From Platanthera guangdongensis (taxonomy: Eukaryota; Streptophyta; Magnoliopsida; Asparagales; Orchidaceae): 64,000 nt of DNA. Shown piece after piece: positions 1-11,464 of the stretch (its first letter is position 1; every line of letters begins with the position of its first letter). The stretch is from NCBI GenBank assembly GCA_039583875.1, contig CM077158.1, positions 238,561,447 to 238,625,446 of the forward strand, given 5' to 3'. The notes below the pieces were generated by a model, which ran no database searches, had not been told where the DNA came from, and saw only the letters and a program-made list of their open reading frames with translations. A program made the position numbers and the translations under genes.

Positions 1-855
1 CCGCACCTCGGCTATTCCACGGACTGCTAGGTCCGCGCCAGGAAGAGCAGCACCAGCGACAGTCACCGGAGAAGAGGAAGTCAGCGGAGCAACCACGGCG
101 GCGGCGGAACTCTTCCGTCGGCGGTGGGGTCGGGATCGGCGGAACGATCGAGCGGAACCTTTCCGTCGAGGTCGATTTGCACAGTAGCCAAAAAGGATAT
201 CCCCGATAAAACCTAAGTGTTCTATTTATACTAGAGGTATAAATAAACCCAGGAAAATCGCTATCCGCAGACCACCCAGAACTAGGGTTCAGAATCGGCG
301 AGTATGAATCAGTGAGAATCGGCGACAATCGGCGAGAATCACTGAGCAGGTTCGGTGAGAATCATTCGACGAGTATCACATTGGATCGGCGAGAATCAGA
401 GTACAATACTCGACGATTCTCGCCGATCGTCGAGCCACGCTCGACGACACATAATGATACTCGACGATCGTCGAGCCGCGGTCGACGACAATTGTCAAGG
501 TAGTCGATCGTCGAGAATCAACAATTGATTCTCGACGATTCTCGTCGATCGGCGAGAATCAGGGAGACGATTCTCGCCGATCGGCGGGAATCAGAAGACG
601 ATTCTCGACTAATGTCATCGACCCTCGGACGACAAACCTAACCAGCCCTTCAAGGCAACATTTGCCCAACCCGATGATCCTATAAGGCAACACTTTGCCC
701 ATAACCCTATTCAGGTCGGTGATTGGTAACCTTTACCAACACAATCAGTCATCCAACTTCTCCACATCTCTTATGTGCGACCCTGCAGGCTCATATTGCG
801 TTGGCAGTGAAATTACATGTTTGACCACTTCCAGATCATCATGGTAACTCCAACA
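1..855 (-). repeat. 3' LTR of copia A, partial
   Basis: Matches 7058-7912 at a constant offset of 7057 with 9 substitutions and no indel. It ends CCAACA at 855. On the minus strand U3 lies at the high-coordinate end. The missing part is the last 295 bp (R/U5 side). Confidence 0.95.
300..612. repeat. palindrome-rich array in LTR U3 (left copy)
   Basis: Dense, irregular inverted and direct copies of short units such as GATTCTCGCCGATCG and CGATCGTCGAGAATC, many centred on CGATCG or TCGA. Repeated in the other LTR at 7357-7669. It sits just upstream of the LTR TATA box, so it may be an enhancer-like U3 array; that role is inferred. Confidence 0.75.
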
Positions 856-866
856 GACTCCCACTT
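856..866 (-). other. polypurine tract of copia A
   Basis: Read on the minus strand this is AAGTGGGAGTC, directly before the first base of the 3' LTR, the expected position of a plus-strand primer for reverse transcription. Confidence 0.75.
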
Positions 867-1884
867 GATCTCGAAAGTATCAAACCAAAACCTCACAAAC
901 AATGAGCGGCATCTAGCAATGCATCATTGCTCCCCAAGCAATAAGAGTTAATAACTCATAAGCCTTTATGACCAATGTATCAGCGTTGTCTTTGTCCCTT
1001 TGTCCCTTACATCCGGAAAGAACTAGAGGCATGGACCGTGTCACCCTCGTAATAGCTCAATCCAAGTTTTCTTGATCCAGGACGGACTTCCAGAGAATGG
1101 TGAGTCCAATATCACATATTGACTCAACCAAGCATGGTCATGCATTTCTCAGTCCAGTTCCATCAAGGGGCCCATGGATGCAACTCCTGTCATACAGGAG
1201 GACAAATTCCATATCTGCTCACACACAAACACCCAAATGATTCGTAACATGCCCAACAATCACCCTTATCATCAACCTTTCTCAAGGAAGACTTTAGATG
1301 GCATCAAAGCACGCTCTTCCTCACTTGATGAATGCTGTGACTTCAGGTCAAAGGACCACAACACCATTGTCAATTGAGACCTACTCGTGACACTATTGGA
1401 TGACAATCCACAGAGTAGTCTCAGGTTGGGTCTGTCCAGTACAACTTGTTCACTAACAAGTACCCACGTGAAGACTTGATATCACAATATCATGACCTGT
1501 GAGAACCAGTCATCAGTCAACACACGTGCTAGCCTTCATGTATCATCATCACCCTTAGCTTTTATGATGATACTCGACTAGGGACCTTTAAGAATGAAGC
1601 TTCAAATAAATCATGGGCTCTCACATTCAAGTCACGTACTTGATGTCCCATGGAAGCAAACATTCTAAGGGTATCTATTATGTTAACATTTAACTATCAT
1701 ATATAGAAAAACTCACAATAAAAGAATTTGCCATTAATTATAAAAGAAAAACTAGGTACACAGTTCATCATATGAACAAACAGCCAACAAAATACATATT
1801 TACATGCAATCCACAAGATCCTCGCTAGAGTTGATCATTTAGGTATCGCATACCCATCGATCTAGTATGACCATCATGCTTTCT
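867..1884 (-). other. 3' untranslated region of copia A
   Basis: About 1 kb between the RNase H stop and the polypurine tract with no convincing reading frame on either strand. It holds AT-rich sequence and nothing I recognise. Confidence 0.5.
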
Positions 1885-3072
1885 CTACGCGAGAGGCTTT
1901 GTCAGCGGATCCGCAATATTTTCCTCAGTCGGCACTCTGCAAATGTTTACATCTCCTCGTTCGACAATCTCACGAATAAGATGAAACCGCCGGAGTATGT
2001 GCTTGGAGCGCTGATGAGATCTAGGTTCCTTAGATTGTGTAATTGCACCATTGTTATCACAGTAGAGAACTACGGGACCAACAATGCTAGGAACTACATC
2101 AAGCTCGCCGATGAATTTCCTAATCCATACAGCCTCCTTCGCTGCATTAGCTGCTGCGATATACTCGGCCTCTATTGTAGAATCAGCAACTGTCTCTTGC
2201 TTGGAACTCTTCCAGCTCACAGCTCCTCCATTCAGGCAAAACACAAAACCTGACTGAGACTTGGAGTCGTCTCTATCAGTTTGGAAGCTAGAATCCGTGT
2301 AACCGCTTACAACGAGCTCTTCCTCTCCACCATACACCAAGAACACGTCCTTAGTCCTTCTCAAGTACTTCAGGACATTCTTGACTGCAATCCAGTGACA
2401 CTCACCGGGGTCTGACTGATACCTGCTAGTCATGATCAAAGCAAAGGAGACATCGGGTCGAGTACATAACATCGCGTACATGATCGATCCAATTGCCGAA
2501 GCATATGGAATCAACTTCATGCGGTCCTTGTCTTCACAAGACTTTGGACATTGGTCCTTAGAGAGATTCACACCATGAGACATGGGCAAAAATCCTTTCT
2601 TGGACTCAAGCATGTTGAACCGCTTCAACACATTTTCGATGTACGTACTCTGGGTCAAACCCAGCAACTTCTTTGATCTATCTCTATAGATCTTAATACC
2701 AAGTATATAAGTCGCTTCACCCAAATCCTTCATTGAAAAGCAGTTCCCTAGGTTGTTCTTAACAACTTTCAGGGTAGGAATGTCATTCCCAATTAACAGT
2801 ATGTCATCTACATACAATATCAGGAAGACAACAATGCTCCCACTGATTCGCTTGTAAACACAAGGCTCATCTTCATTCTTGATGAAACCAAACTCTTTGA
2901 TTTTCTCATCAAAACGAAGATTCCAACTTCGAGAGGCATGTTTCAGTCCATAAATGGACTTATTCAGCTTGCATATTTTAGTGGCTTCATCTGGGGATAC
3001 AAAACCCTCGGGTTGTGTCATATACACTTCCTCAAGGAGGTTTTCATTAAGGAAAGCCGTTTTGACATCCAT
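1885..3072 (-). pseudogene. copia A reverse transcriptase / RNase H part of gag-pol
   Basis: This is the C-terminal third of the polyprotein, in the same frame as the upstream 902 codons and separated from them by one stop codon. It begins at the RT motif MDVKTAFLN, carries the catalytic box YVDD (about residues 88-91 of this part), then the copia RNase H with its acidic residues in GYTDSSF, STIEAEY and LYCDNNGAI, and ends near PLTKPL as copia polyproteins usually do. No other break is seen, so the decay is minimal. The first methionine here is internal to RT and is not a real start; independent translation is unlikely. Confidence 0.9.
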
Positions 3073-3075
3073 CTG

Positions 3076-5784
3076 TCAGATCTCGTAGTCATAATACGCA
3101 GCAATAGCAAGCAATATCCTAATGGACTTTACCATGGCAACAGGGGAAAAAGTCTCATCATAGTCAATACCATGAATTTGCTTGAAACATTTAGCCACCA
3201 GTCGCCCTTTGAATGTCTGTACATTCCCATCCATGTCGGTCTTCTTCTTGAAGACCCACTTGCACCCTATGGGTCGTACCCCTTCAGGTGGTTCCACCAA
3301 GTTCCAAACTTGGTTTGCATACATGGAGTCCATTTCGGATTTCATAGCCTCAAGCCATTTGTCGGAGTCTGGTCCATTCATAGCCTCTTGGTAGGTTGCT
3401 GGCTCATCATCATGATCCATAAGCAACACATTACCTATTTGAGACACGAGAAATCCATATCTCTCAGGCTCAAACCTCGGTCTACCAGATCTACGTAGGA
3501 CTTGTGTTCCCTGAGCAGGTTCTCTAGCTACAACATCTTGCAGTCCTGTCTCAGAATCCAATTCCGGTTCATTCACTACATGTGGTTCTTGAACTTCTTC
3601 AAGCTCTACCTTTTCAGTCTTTCTTGATAAGAACTCTTTCTCCAAGAAGACACCAGTCCTTGCGACAAACACTTTGCCCTCAGACGGTATGTAAAAGTAA
3701 TACCCTTTCGTTTCCTTAGGATATCCCACCAGATAACATTTATCCGATTTGGGTTCCAGCTTGTCAGGCATTTGACGTCTCACGTATGCCTCACAACCCC
3801 AAATTTTAATGAACGACATACTAGGATGCTTCCCAGTCCATATCTCATATGGCGTCTTCAGAACCGTTTTCGTTGGAGCGCGATTCAATGTCATTGCAGC
3901 AGTCTCTAAAGCAAAACCCCAAAAGGAAACATGCAAGTCTGCATGACTCATCATCGAATGTACCATGTCTAACAAAGTACGATTTCTCCTCTCAGACACA
4001 CCATTATGTTGTGGCGTTCTTGGTGGAGTGAGCTGTGATACAATACCACACTCTTTCAGATAATCACGGAACTCATGACTCAGGTATTCGCCACCTCGAT
4101 CAGATCCGAGTGCTTTAACCCGTTTACCCAACTGGTTTTCTACTTCATTTTTGAACTCTTTGAACTTTTCAAAGGTCTCGGATTTGCACTTCATAAGATA
4201 CACATATCTGTATCTACTGAAATCATCAGTAAATGTAACAAAGTAAAAATACCCACCTCTAGCCATGGAACTCATGGGTCCGCATACATCACTATGTACA
4301 ACACCCAAGAGATCCTCAGCCCTCTCAGTATAACCAGTGAAAGGAGCTTTAGTCATCTTTCCTAACAAACAAGACTCGCATCGCTCAAATGATTCATAAT
4401 CAAATGAGTCCAAAAGTCCATCTCTATGGAGTTTGGATATGCGCTTCTCGTTGATATGGCCCAAACGACAATGCCAGAGAAAAGTAGGGTTCGAGTCATT
4501 TGTTCTTAGTCTTTTATTATTTTCTACATTACAGATCAGATGGTCCAAGTTCAAAACGTAAAGACCATTAAACAATTGGGCTACAGCATAAAAAACATCA
4601 TTCTTAAATATAGAACAACAATTGTTCTTAATTATAAAAGAAAATCCAATCATGTCCAAACATGAAATAGATATAATGTTTCTAGTTATCGCCGGAACAA
4701 AATAACAGTTATCTAGTTCTATTACAAGCCCACTGGGCAAAGAAAGACGGTAAACTCCTACGGCTACAGCAGCAACTCTTGCTCCATTGCCGACGCGGAG
4801 GTCCACCTCCCCTTTACTCAGCAATCTTCTCCTTCCCAGTTCCTGCACATTTGTACAAATGTGAGAACCACATCCGGTATCCAATACCCAAGATGAAGGA
4901 GCAGAAAGGTTTATCTCTATAACGTAAACATTAGAAGCAGAAGTCATACCTCCCCTCAATTTCTGCAGACCCTCAATATACGAAGGACAGTTCCTCCGCC
5001 AATGACCAGCCTTGCCACAGTGGTGGCATTTCCCTTCCTTCACCGTGCTCTTCTTCTTGATCAGTGTTGAAGACTTGGGCTCAAGATATGACTTAGGTCC
5101 TACCTTCGTCTTCTTAGAGCCCTTGGCTTTGCCCTTGCCCTTATGCACCATCAGTATGGGGCTGGCAGGCTTGGCCTTCTTCATGTTGATCTCGGCAGTT
5201 CTTAACATGCCTAGGAGTTCGGGCAGTGTCTTGTCTATCTCATTCATATTGTAGTTCAAGACAAACTGCTCATAACTGTCCGGCAACGATTGCAGGATCA
5301 GATCCGTGGCCAACTCTTGACCAAGAGGAAAACCCAGCCTTTCAAGGTTCTCTATATACCCAATCATCTTGAGTACGTGAGTCCTTACTGAGTCACGAAC
5401 TCCCATCTTGCACTGAAACAACGCTTTCGTGATGTCGAACCTCTCTTGACGAGCCTGCCCTTGAAACATTTTCTTGAGGTGCTCGTCAATCTCCTTGCAC
5501 CCCATGTTCTCATGTTGCTTCTGAAGCTCAGAGTTCATGGTGGCAAGCATAAGGCACTCGACATCCAAAGCATCGTTAGTATACTTCTTATAAGTATCCT
5601 TCTCAGCACGGGAAGAGTTCCCGGTCGGCACCTCGGGGGCTTCTTCTTCCAAGACATAGAGCTTTCGCTCTTGCCTGAGAACAATTCTCAGGTTCCTATA
5701 CCAGTCCATATAGTTTGTCCCGCTGAGCTTATCCTTCTCAAGGATGGCTCTCAGAGACAGCGTGGAGTGTGAAACACTTGCCAT
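3076..5784 (-). pseudogene. copia A gag-protease-integrase-RT(N) polyprotein, ended by a premature stop
   Basis: 902 codons from a methionine 5784-5782 following the leader. Order: gag (about residues 10-210, with the copia-type DWYRNLRIVL motif), basic linker, CCHC zinc knuckle at 253-266, aspartic protease with DTG at 302-304, GAG-pre-integrase (LWHCRLGH), integrase zinc finger and DDE core (VHSDVCGP, SDRGGEY, SERRN), then the start of RT (GCKWVFKKK). The frame stops at 3078-3076 inside RT, where a TGA replaces a codon that is normally tryptophan in this family; a G-to-A change would explain it. The next codons continue in frame. The copy cannot make full Pol itself unless read-through occurs. 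Confidence 0.93.
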
Positions 5785-6750
5785 GGAATTCTACAAGAAT
5801 TTATGCAGAATAAAATCAGTACCTAAATTTCAATTACAATTTATTCTAATTAGGACTTCAATTAAAATACTCCCACTATTTTATTCGAAATGATAGCCCT
5901 CACTAACAATTCGGAGAGTTCAAGCGAGCTACTCTCTTAGTGGACAAGATCCGTATTTCACCAACACAATGAGTCCGCTTTGGCGTTCCTCTCACGATGT
6001 GGTTATTTAGGTATGCAACGCTTGCCAATTGCATCCTCATGCAATTCTTGTATGGTTGGTGAATAACTCCTTATTCGCATCCATCTTATGGTGCATGCCA
6101 ACCCTATGCCTCTAGGCACTCAACCTTTGAGGTCACCTAGTTAAGCTGGACCCGATGTTGACAGTGGGATATCACAATTATCCGCTCGCACCCTTACCAA
6201 GATAGATTAATGCACCTTGCTTTGGCAAGCCCACATTTCATCGATCGAGGCAGGAAGAGTGTCATCCATCGGAAGGCATCCGAACACTTAATATTAAAAG
6301 AAGGGATTTCAATTTTAGGTTAACAATTAACCATGATCAACATTTGATCAATGTGCACATCCAAAGAAAAACAATTCTAAACCACATGCATCCCTTATGT
6401 GCACATCCTTACACCATCAACAATTTGATAGAAGGAAGGGCTAAATCTGAACATCCGGAAATTTCCAAATCCTCAGATTTACATGCATTGGACAGAAGGC
6501 AAAGACAACTCAACTTAAGCAGTAGACAAGCTCATCTCTCTATGTTGGATTCAAAATCCAAAACATACTCGAGGGATGGTTACTGCTAAGGAGACAACAA
6601 TTTCTAACACTTAGAAATTCCACCGAAATTCCAATCGTTCTTGGCGAAGTGCCAAAACTAAATCTAGACATTTAGAACGCTTCTAAATCTCTAGGTTTAC
6701 ACGCACTGGAATGACCAAACTTCCAAAACAACAGTCATGGCCGAACCTCC
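5785..6750 (-). other. 5' leader of copia A
   Basis: Untranslated leader of about 1 kb between PBS and the gag start. No conserved coding sequence seen on either strand. Confidence 0.55.
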
Positions 6751-6762
6751 CTCTGATACCAC
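6751..6762 (-). other. primer-binding site of copia A
   Basis: On the minus strand TGGTATCAGAGG lies next to the 5' LTR end, complementary to the 3' end of plant initiator tRNA-Met. Confidence 0.9.
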
Positions 6763-7279
6763 TGTTGGGTTTCTCTATAGGGGTGACACAACGTTTGTGC
6801 GCGCAGCGGAAAAATAAAACATCAAGAAAAACCCAAAGAGATGTGGATCGGGCCATGAACAGTTGAATCAAGAAGTTAACAAACTAGGCAAAAGTTACCT
6901 CGGTGGCGTTGAGTCACAACTCAACGGAGGAGCTCCAAACTTTATCTTCTTGCTAGTGGCGAGTTCTACGTGGAATAGTATCCACGTTTTTGCAGAAGTC
7001 CACACGAGCGGGAGAACGCCGAGCTTTCCGTCGCACGGAAGATCGGGAAGGAGAAGACCGCACCTCGGCTATTCCACGGACTGCTAGGTCCGCGCCAGGA
7101 AGAGCAGCACCAGCGACAGTCGCCGGAGAAGAGGAAGTCAGCGGAGCAACCACGGCGGCGGCGGAACTCTTCCGTCGGCGGCGGGGTCGGGATCGGCGGA
7201 ACGATCGAGCGGAACCTTTCCGTCGGGGTCGATTCACACAGTAGCCAAAAAGGATATCCCCGATAAAACCTAAGTGTTC

Positions 7280-7288
7280 TATTTATAC
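7280..7288 (-). promoter_or_regulatory. TATA box of the copia A LTR
   Basis: Minus-strand TATAAATAG lies between the U3 palindrome array and the R/U5 part. Confidence 0.6.
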
Positions 7289-7356
7289 TAGAGGTATAAA
7301 TAAACCCAGGAAAATCGCTATCCGCAGACCACCCAGAACTAGGGTTCAGAATCGGC

Positions 7357-7669
7357 GAGTATGAATCGGTGAGAATCGGCGACAATCGGCGAGAATCACT
7401 GAGCAGGTTCGGTGAGAATCATTCGACGAGTATCACATTGGATCGGCGAGAATCAGAGTACAATACTCGACGATTCTCGCCGATCGTCGAGCCACGCTCG
7501 ACGACACATAATGATACTCGACGATCGTCGAGCCGCGGTCGACGACAATTGTCAAGGTAGTCGATCGTCGAGAATCAACAATTGATTCTCGACGATTCTC
7601 GTCGATCGGCGAGAATCAGGGAGACGATTCTCGCCGATCGGCGGGAATCAGAAGACGATTCTCGACTAA
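7357..7669. repeat. palindrome-rich array in LTR U3 (right copy)
   Basis: Same irregular series of GATTCTCG / CGATCG / CGAGAATC units as 300-612. Starts about 70 bp upstream of the minus-strand TATA box. Confidence 0.75.
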
Positions 7670-7912
7670 TGTCATCGACCCTCGGACGACAAACCTAACC
7701 AGCCCTTCAAGGCAACATTTGCCCAACCCGATGATCCTATAAGGCAACACTTTGCCCATAACCCTATTCAGGTCGGTGATTGGTAACCTTTACCAACACA
7801 GTCAGTCATCCAACTTCTCCACATCTCTTATGTGCGACCCTGCAGGCTCATATTGCGTTGGCAGTGAGATTATATGTTTGACCACTTCCAGATCATCATG
7901 GTAACTCCAACA

Positions 7913-8470
7913 CCACATACTCCTTCTGCAAGCCACAGATGATGTGCCTCTTGTGCTTTGCCTACGAGATAGGCTCATCAGGGTCCAACGCTGATATCGC
8001 AGTGCTCATGTTCTTCATTTTCAGGAAGAAGGTTGAGATATACAAGTCTCCCTGAGTGGTTCTCGCTAACTCATTTTCCAAGAACTGTAGTCGTGCTACA
8101 TTCTTCTTGTTGAACAACCGATCAAGGGAAGTCCAAATATCAGCAGCAAATTGATATCCAAGTATGTGACCAAAGAGCTCCGGCGAGATAGTCCGCTTCA
8201 GAGTAAACTCAGCCTTTGCATTATTTTCCTTCAAGCTCTCACCTGTTCGGTAGTACCAATTGCAATAGTAACTTCTTGCTTGTCGTCACTATAGACGACC
8301 TCCCAAAGATTCTCACCCAGAAGATAGCTTTTCATGCACGACCTCCACTTCTTAAAGTTGGTCGATGTTAAAAGCTCAATACAAAGACCTCTTGCTAACC
8401 CACCTTCCATTGCAACAACGACTGATCTATTAGCTTCCAGAAGCACCGACCACAACTGAAGGTTGATCAC
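7913..8470 (-). pseudogene. copia B gag fragment, interrupted by copia A
   Basis: Two overlapping frames encode a copia-type gag: the N-terminal part (8470-8231, with NFKKWRSCMKSYLLGENLWEVV) and the UBN2-like part (8234-7962, with IWTSLDRLFNKKNVARLQFLENEL). The frame change near 8231 is a lesion. The coding similarity runs on to about 7913 (ICGLQKEYV), exactly where the copia A LTR begins, so A inserted into this gag and the rest lies beyond the left window edge. Confidence 0.8.
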
Positions 8471-8489
8471 TGCTCAAACCTCTGTTTTC

Positions 8490-8590
8490 TTTGATACCAT
8501 ATTAAAATTTCTCAAGATGATCAGGGAGATACCTCTGATACCATGTTAAAATTTCTCAATATGATCAGGAAGATAGCTCTGATACAAAGT
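8490..8590 (-). repeat. roughly 46-bp tandem duplication of the LTR end and PBS
   Basis: The motif GATACCA(T)NTTAAAATTTCTCA followed by ATGATCAGG occurs at about 8490 and 8537, with a third partial start at about 8579. Each unit spans the LTR end and the primer-binding-site complement. Confidence 0.65.
8533..8543 (-). other. primer-binding site of copia B
   Basis: Minus-strand TGGTATCAGAG directly follows the LTR end at 8544. Confidence 0.75.
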
Positions 8591-9200
8591 AAAACTTTCA
8601 AAGCTATCAAGATAACACCTTGATCAAGTGAAAAACGGGAACCAGGCGCAGGAACACTCAACCGTAAACCAAGCTCAATAAATCAAAAAAACAACAGAAT
8701 GCAGCAAACAAGTCTGGTATTATCAACAATCTTCTTTACAAGGCAGGACATACATGATGAGACATGATTTATCGATGTATAAAGGAAGAACATACAAACA
8801 AAGCAAGAACAACAAGCCAAGCAGACTGCCTTAGAGACTGTCGAGACCGCCAAGAACACTGAGACCGTCGAGACAGCCAAGCTTCTGCTACACCAAACTG
8901 AACTACGGAGTTCGCGTAGAACGCGAACAACCCGTTATTCTGCTGAACACATTTGTACGCTCTCTGCAAGCCGCCTAACTGCTGAAGTCTCCTAGCTGCC
9001 GGAGTCCGCAAACAAGGTGCTACTGAACTGAATAACAGACCGTTGAGATCGGCGGACAAGTTATTGAACTGGGAAAGCTGAAAGAGAGAATACCGGTTGG
9101 ATGCAACTGCGACCTGCTGCAAACCTCTGATTGAAAACCACAAGCTCTAATGATCCCTGACCGCAGTCAGCACCAAATACCTGGCTTCTCAGTGCTAGCC
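8544..9200 (-). repeat. LTR of copia B (high-coordinate end approximate)
   Basis: Begins TGTTAAAATTTC on the plus strand next to a PBS complement. The other end is not resolved; it must lie between here and the RNase H stop near 9287. Gag lies on the PBS side and RNase H on the other, so this LTR has internal sequence on both sides. Confidence 0.6.
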
Positions 9201-9286
9201 GCACAACCTGCAAACAGCAAACCGGTTATCCTTATCAAACCGCGGGGACAGAAATCTGAGGCCACAGTAATTAACCCAAGTCTTAC

Positions 9287-9965
9287 TTACTGTTCAAATG
9301 ACCCCTTCGACATCGGCTTAGTGAAGATATCCGCGATGTTGTCTTTGCTCCGCAAATGCTCAACCATTAGAGACCCCTCTAATACCTTCTCCCAAATGAA
9401 TTGATGCTCAATCTCTATATATTTGGTTCGCGCGTGACAAACTGGATTATTAACCAGTTTCATGGCACTCTCGTTGTCACCGCGAAGCAGAGTTGGACCT
9501 CGCACTTCTTCATGGATGTCCTCTACTACCCTCCTCAGCCAGATGGCTTCCCGAGATGTTAAGGCCGAAGCTTTCTACTTCGCTTCCGTAGTAGAGACGG
9601 ACACCGAGTCCTGCTTTTTACTGCACCATGAAATACCCGTTGATCCACATGTGAAAACATAACCAGACGTTGACTTTCGATCGTTTGATTCTCCCCCACA
9701 ATCAGCATCAGTGTAGTCATGCAGAGAAAAGCATGTATCCCTCCTATACAGGAGTCCCATATCAGAAGTAATCTTCACATACTCAGAATATTTCTCGCTG
9801 CTACCAGACGAGACTTCCTTGGTTCCGCCATATAGCGACTAACTCGGCCTACATCATAAGCAATTTCTGGTCTTGTAATCGTCAGGTAAATCAAGCTCCC
9901 AAATAGAGCTCGGAACACCAAGCGATCAGGAAGAATCCTCTGGTCCTTTAGTACCAGAGTACATA
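9287..9965 (-). pseudogene. copia B RT C-terminus and RNase H fragment
   Basis: Minus-strand similarity starts near 9960 with the RT end (FGSLIYLTITRPEIAYDVG), continues with RNase H (YTDADCGG, RKSTSGYVF, WCSKKQDSVSVSTTEAK) and ends with the usual copia C-terminus (LRSKDNIADIFTKPMS). It is spread over several frames with stops. This 3' part of a polyprotein lies on the high-coordinate side of the LTR at 8544, opposite the gag fragment. Confidence 0.85.
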
Positions 9966-10136
9966 TTTCGGAACATAAAAGTACCGAGAGTTACCCAGAA
10001 GCTCATTGATGGTGAGTTGTAAGTGGAGAAGATGGTCTATAGGAAAATAGGAGCTTTGTAGTCCTTTAGTAAATGAGAAATAAGAAAGCCGAGGCAACCT
10101 TTAGGATCTTGACATCTTTTCTTAACGTGTTAAGCT
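9966..10136. other. no recognisable feature
   Basis: Short non-coding stretch between the copia B fragment and the AT-rich block. Possibly decayed RT sequence; nothing specific seen. Confidence 0.4.
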
Positions 10137-10850
10137 CGTAAAAAAACCGACACCGAACCGTAAAAAACCGATTCAAAATTGAACTCATCGGGTTCGGTTC
10201 TGGTCGATTTGGACAAACCAAAAACAAAAATATATCAGTTTGGTTTCAGTTTAGGTCCAAACCGACCCAAATCAAACCACTCACACTCTTATTTACATCT
10301 CCACTAATATTCCAAAACTTTTGCATAAATTTTAATTAAATTTAAGATATTCTGATAATTAAAATCACAGTATTTATCCTAGTTTAAATCAATTAAAATA
10401 GTAAACTTATTCCAAAAATCATTAAACTATCACCATTAATTTTGCAAAGCTTTTTGAGGTCTTATTAGCTATCAATTAATTCTTTAAAAATACCAAAAAT
10501 ATTTATAAAATCATCAAAATCTTACAGAGGATGCCAATCATGTTTACTGGTCTACCATAATTATTTTAGGAATTTTGATCAAATAATAACCTCTCTATTA
10601 ATTAAAAAAACAGAAAAATGACATATTTTAATTGTTTAAAAATAGCAAATTAACTCCAAAAGTCATCAAGTTCTTACATTGGATGTATATCATCACCCGA
10701 GCTTTGCCCTAATTATATCATAATTTATTCCTAAGAGAGGAGTTCCCTGTTAATTCAAAAAAGAAAGTTTGAACACTACTTAAATTATTAAAAATATGAA
10801 ATAAATCTCATATTCGATTGGTTCGATTCGATTAAGGAAATCGGTGTCGT
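10137..10850. repeat. AT-rich block, possible non-autonomous DNA element with diverged tandem repeats
   Basis: The left edge has CCGACACCGAACCG near 10146 and the right edge has ATCGGTGTCGTCCG near 10840, a short imperfect inverted match. Inside, a unit of about 150 bp is repeated in diverged form (about 10512-10660 and 10661-10810; compare CATCAAAATCTTACAGAGGA with CATCAAGTTCTTACATTGGA). No coding potential. The MITE reading is tentative. Confidence 0.35.
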
Positions 10851-11464
10851 CCGATCTCGATCATGAAATCAGACACGACAGTTGTGCAGCGCGGCACGAC
10901 AGAGACTATCGGGCCTCTACCGCCACCGGCCGGCTATGCCACCTCCCTTGTCTAATTTGTCGGGGAGTCGACGCCTCTTCTGATGGCTGTCCAGCGGCCT
11001 GACACCTCCGGCAGCCTCCAAAAATAGAACTATAGAGAGCAAAAATAAAGGCATCGTCGGGGCAATGTTCTCTGACGGCGTGGTCGCATTAGCTCCTCCC
11101 GGAGAGAGTCATTAACACCTCTCCAGCGAGTTACGACCTCCCGTGGCTCTTGGGAGCCTTGGGTAATCACTTTGCTCAACCTCCAGCTAAGGTCAAAAGA
11201 GCTCAGGCGGCAGCGGCGCTCCGACAGCCACACATGTTGTATCCGAGATAAAAGAGGAGGCAGGGTTTTGACAGGGAGGCATATGCTCGATTCGGCTGGG
11301 TAGTGGTATGTAGCCGTCTGAGGCCATGGGGAAGGGTATAAATAGAGCTGAGGGAGAGGAACTCAACCCCTTCCTTCTCGGTTAAGAAAACCGAGAAGAG
11401 GTAAGGGTTTGGCTAACCTTAGTTAATTAGGGGAGGCAGCTGACAACTTCATGGGGGTGGTTCT
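10851..11464. other. GC-rich unassigned region with a TATA box
   Basis: No supported gene. It contains TATAAATAG at about 11337-11345 on the plus strand, then a short hairpin (TTCTCGGTT ... AACCGAGAA, about 11377-11399). It may be an eroded LTR or promoter into which element C inserted at 11465. Confidence 0.35.

Larger units (their letters stand above)
1..7912 (-). mobile_element. Ty1/copia LTR retrotransposon A (left LTR cut by window edge)
   Basis: Element on the minus strand with two near-identical LTRs, a tRNA-Met-type primer-binding site, a polypurine tract and gag-pol in copia order (gag, protease, integrase, RT, RNase H). The right LTR (6763-7912) is complete with TGTT...AACA ends; the left copy lacks about 295 bp outside the window. 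I count 9 substitutions over the 855 shared bases, about 1 %, so insertion was recent. Gag-pol is one frame broken by one stop. The element sits inside the gag of an older copia (7913 onward). The right flank starts CCACA; the matching left target duplicate would lie outside the window. Confidence 0.95.
6763..7912 (-). repeat. 5' LTR of copia A, complete (1150 bp)
   Basis: Starts TGTTGGGTTT and ends CTCCAACA. U3 occupies about 7912-7290, including the palindrome-rich array; R/U5 runs from about 7280 to 6763. Paired with 1-855. Confidence 0.93.

Noticed and set aside
2938..3498. 186-codon plus-strand frame
   Set aside because: Antisense shadow of the copia A RT-coding sequence.
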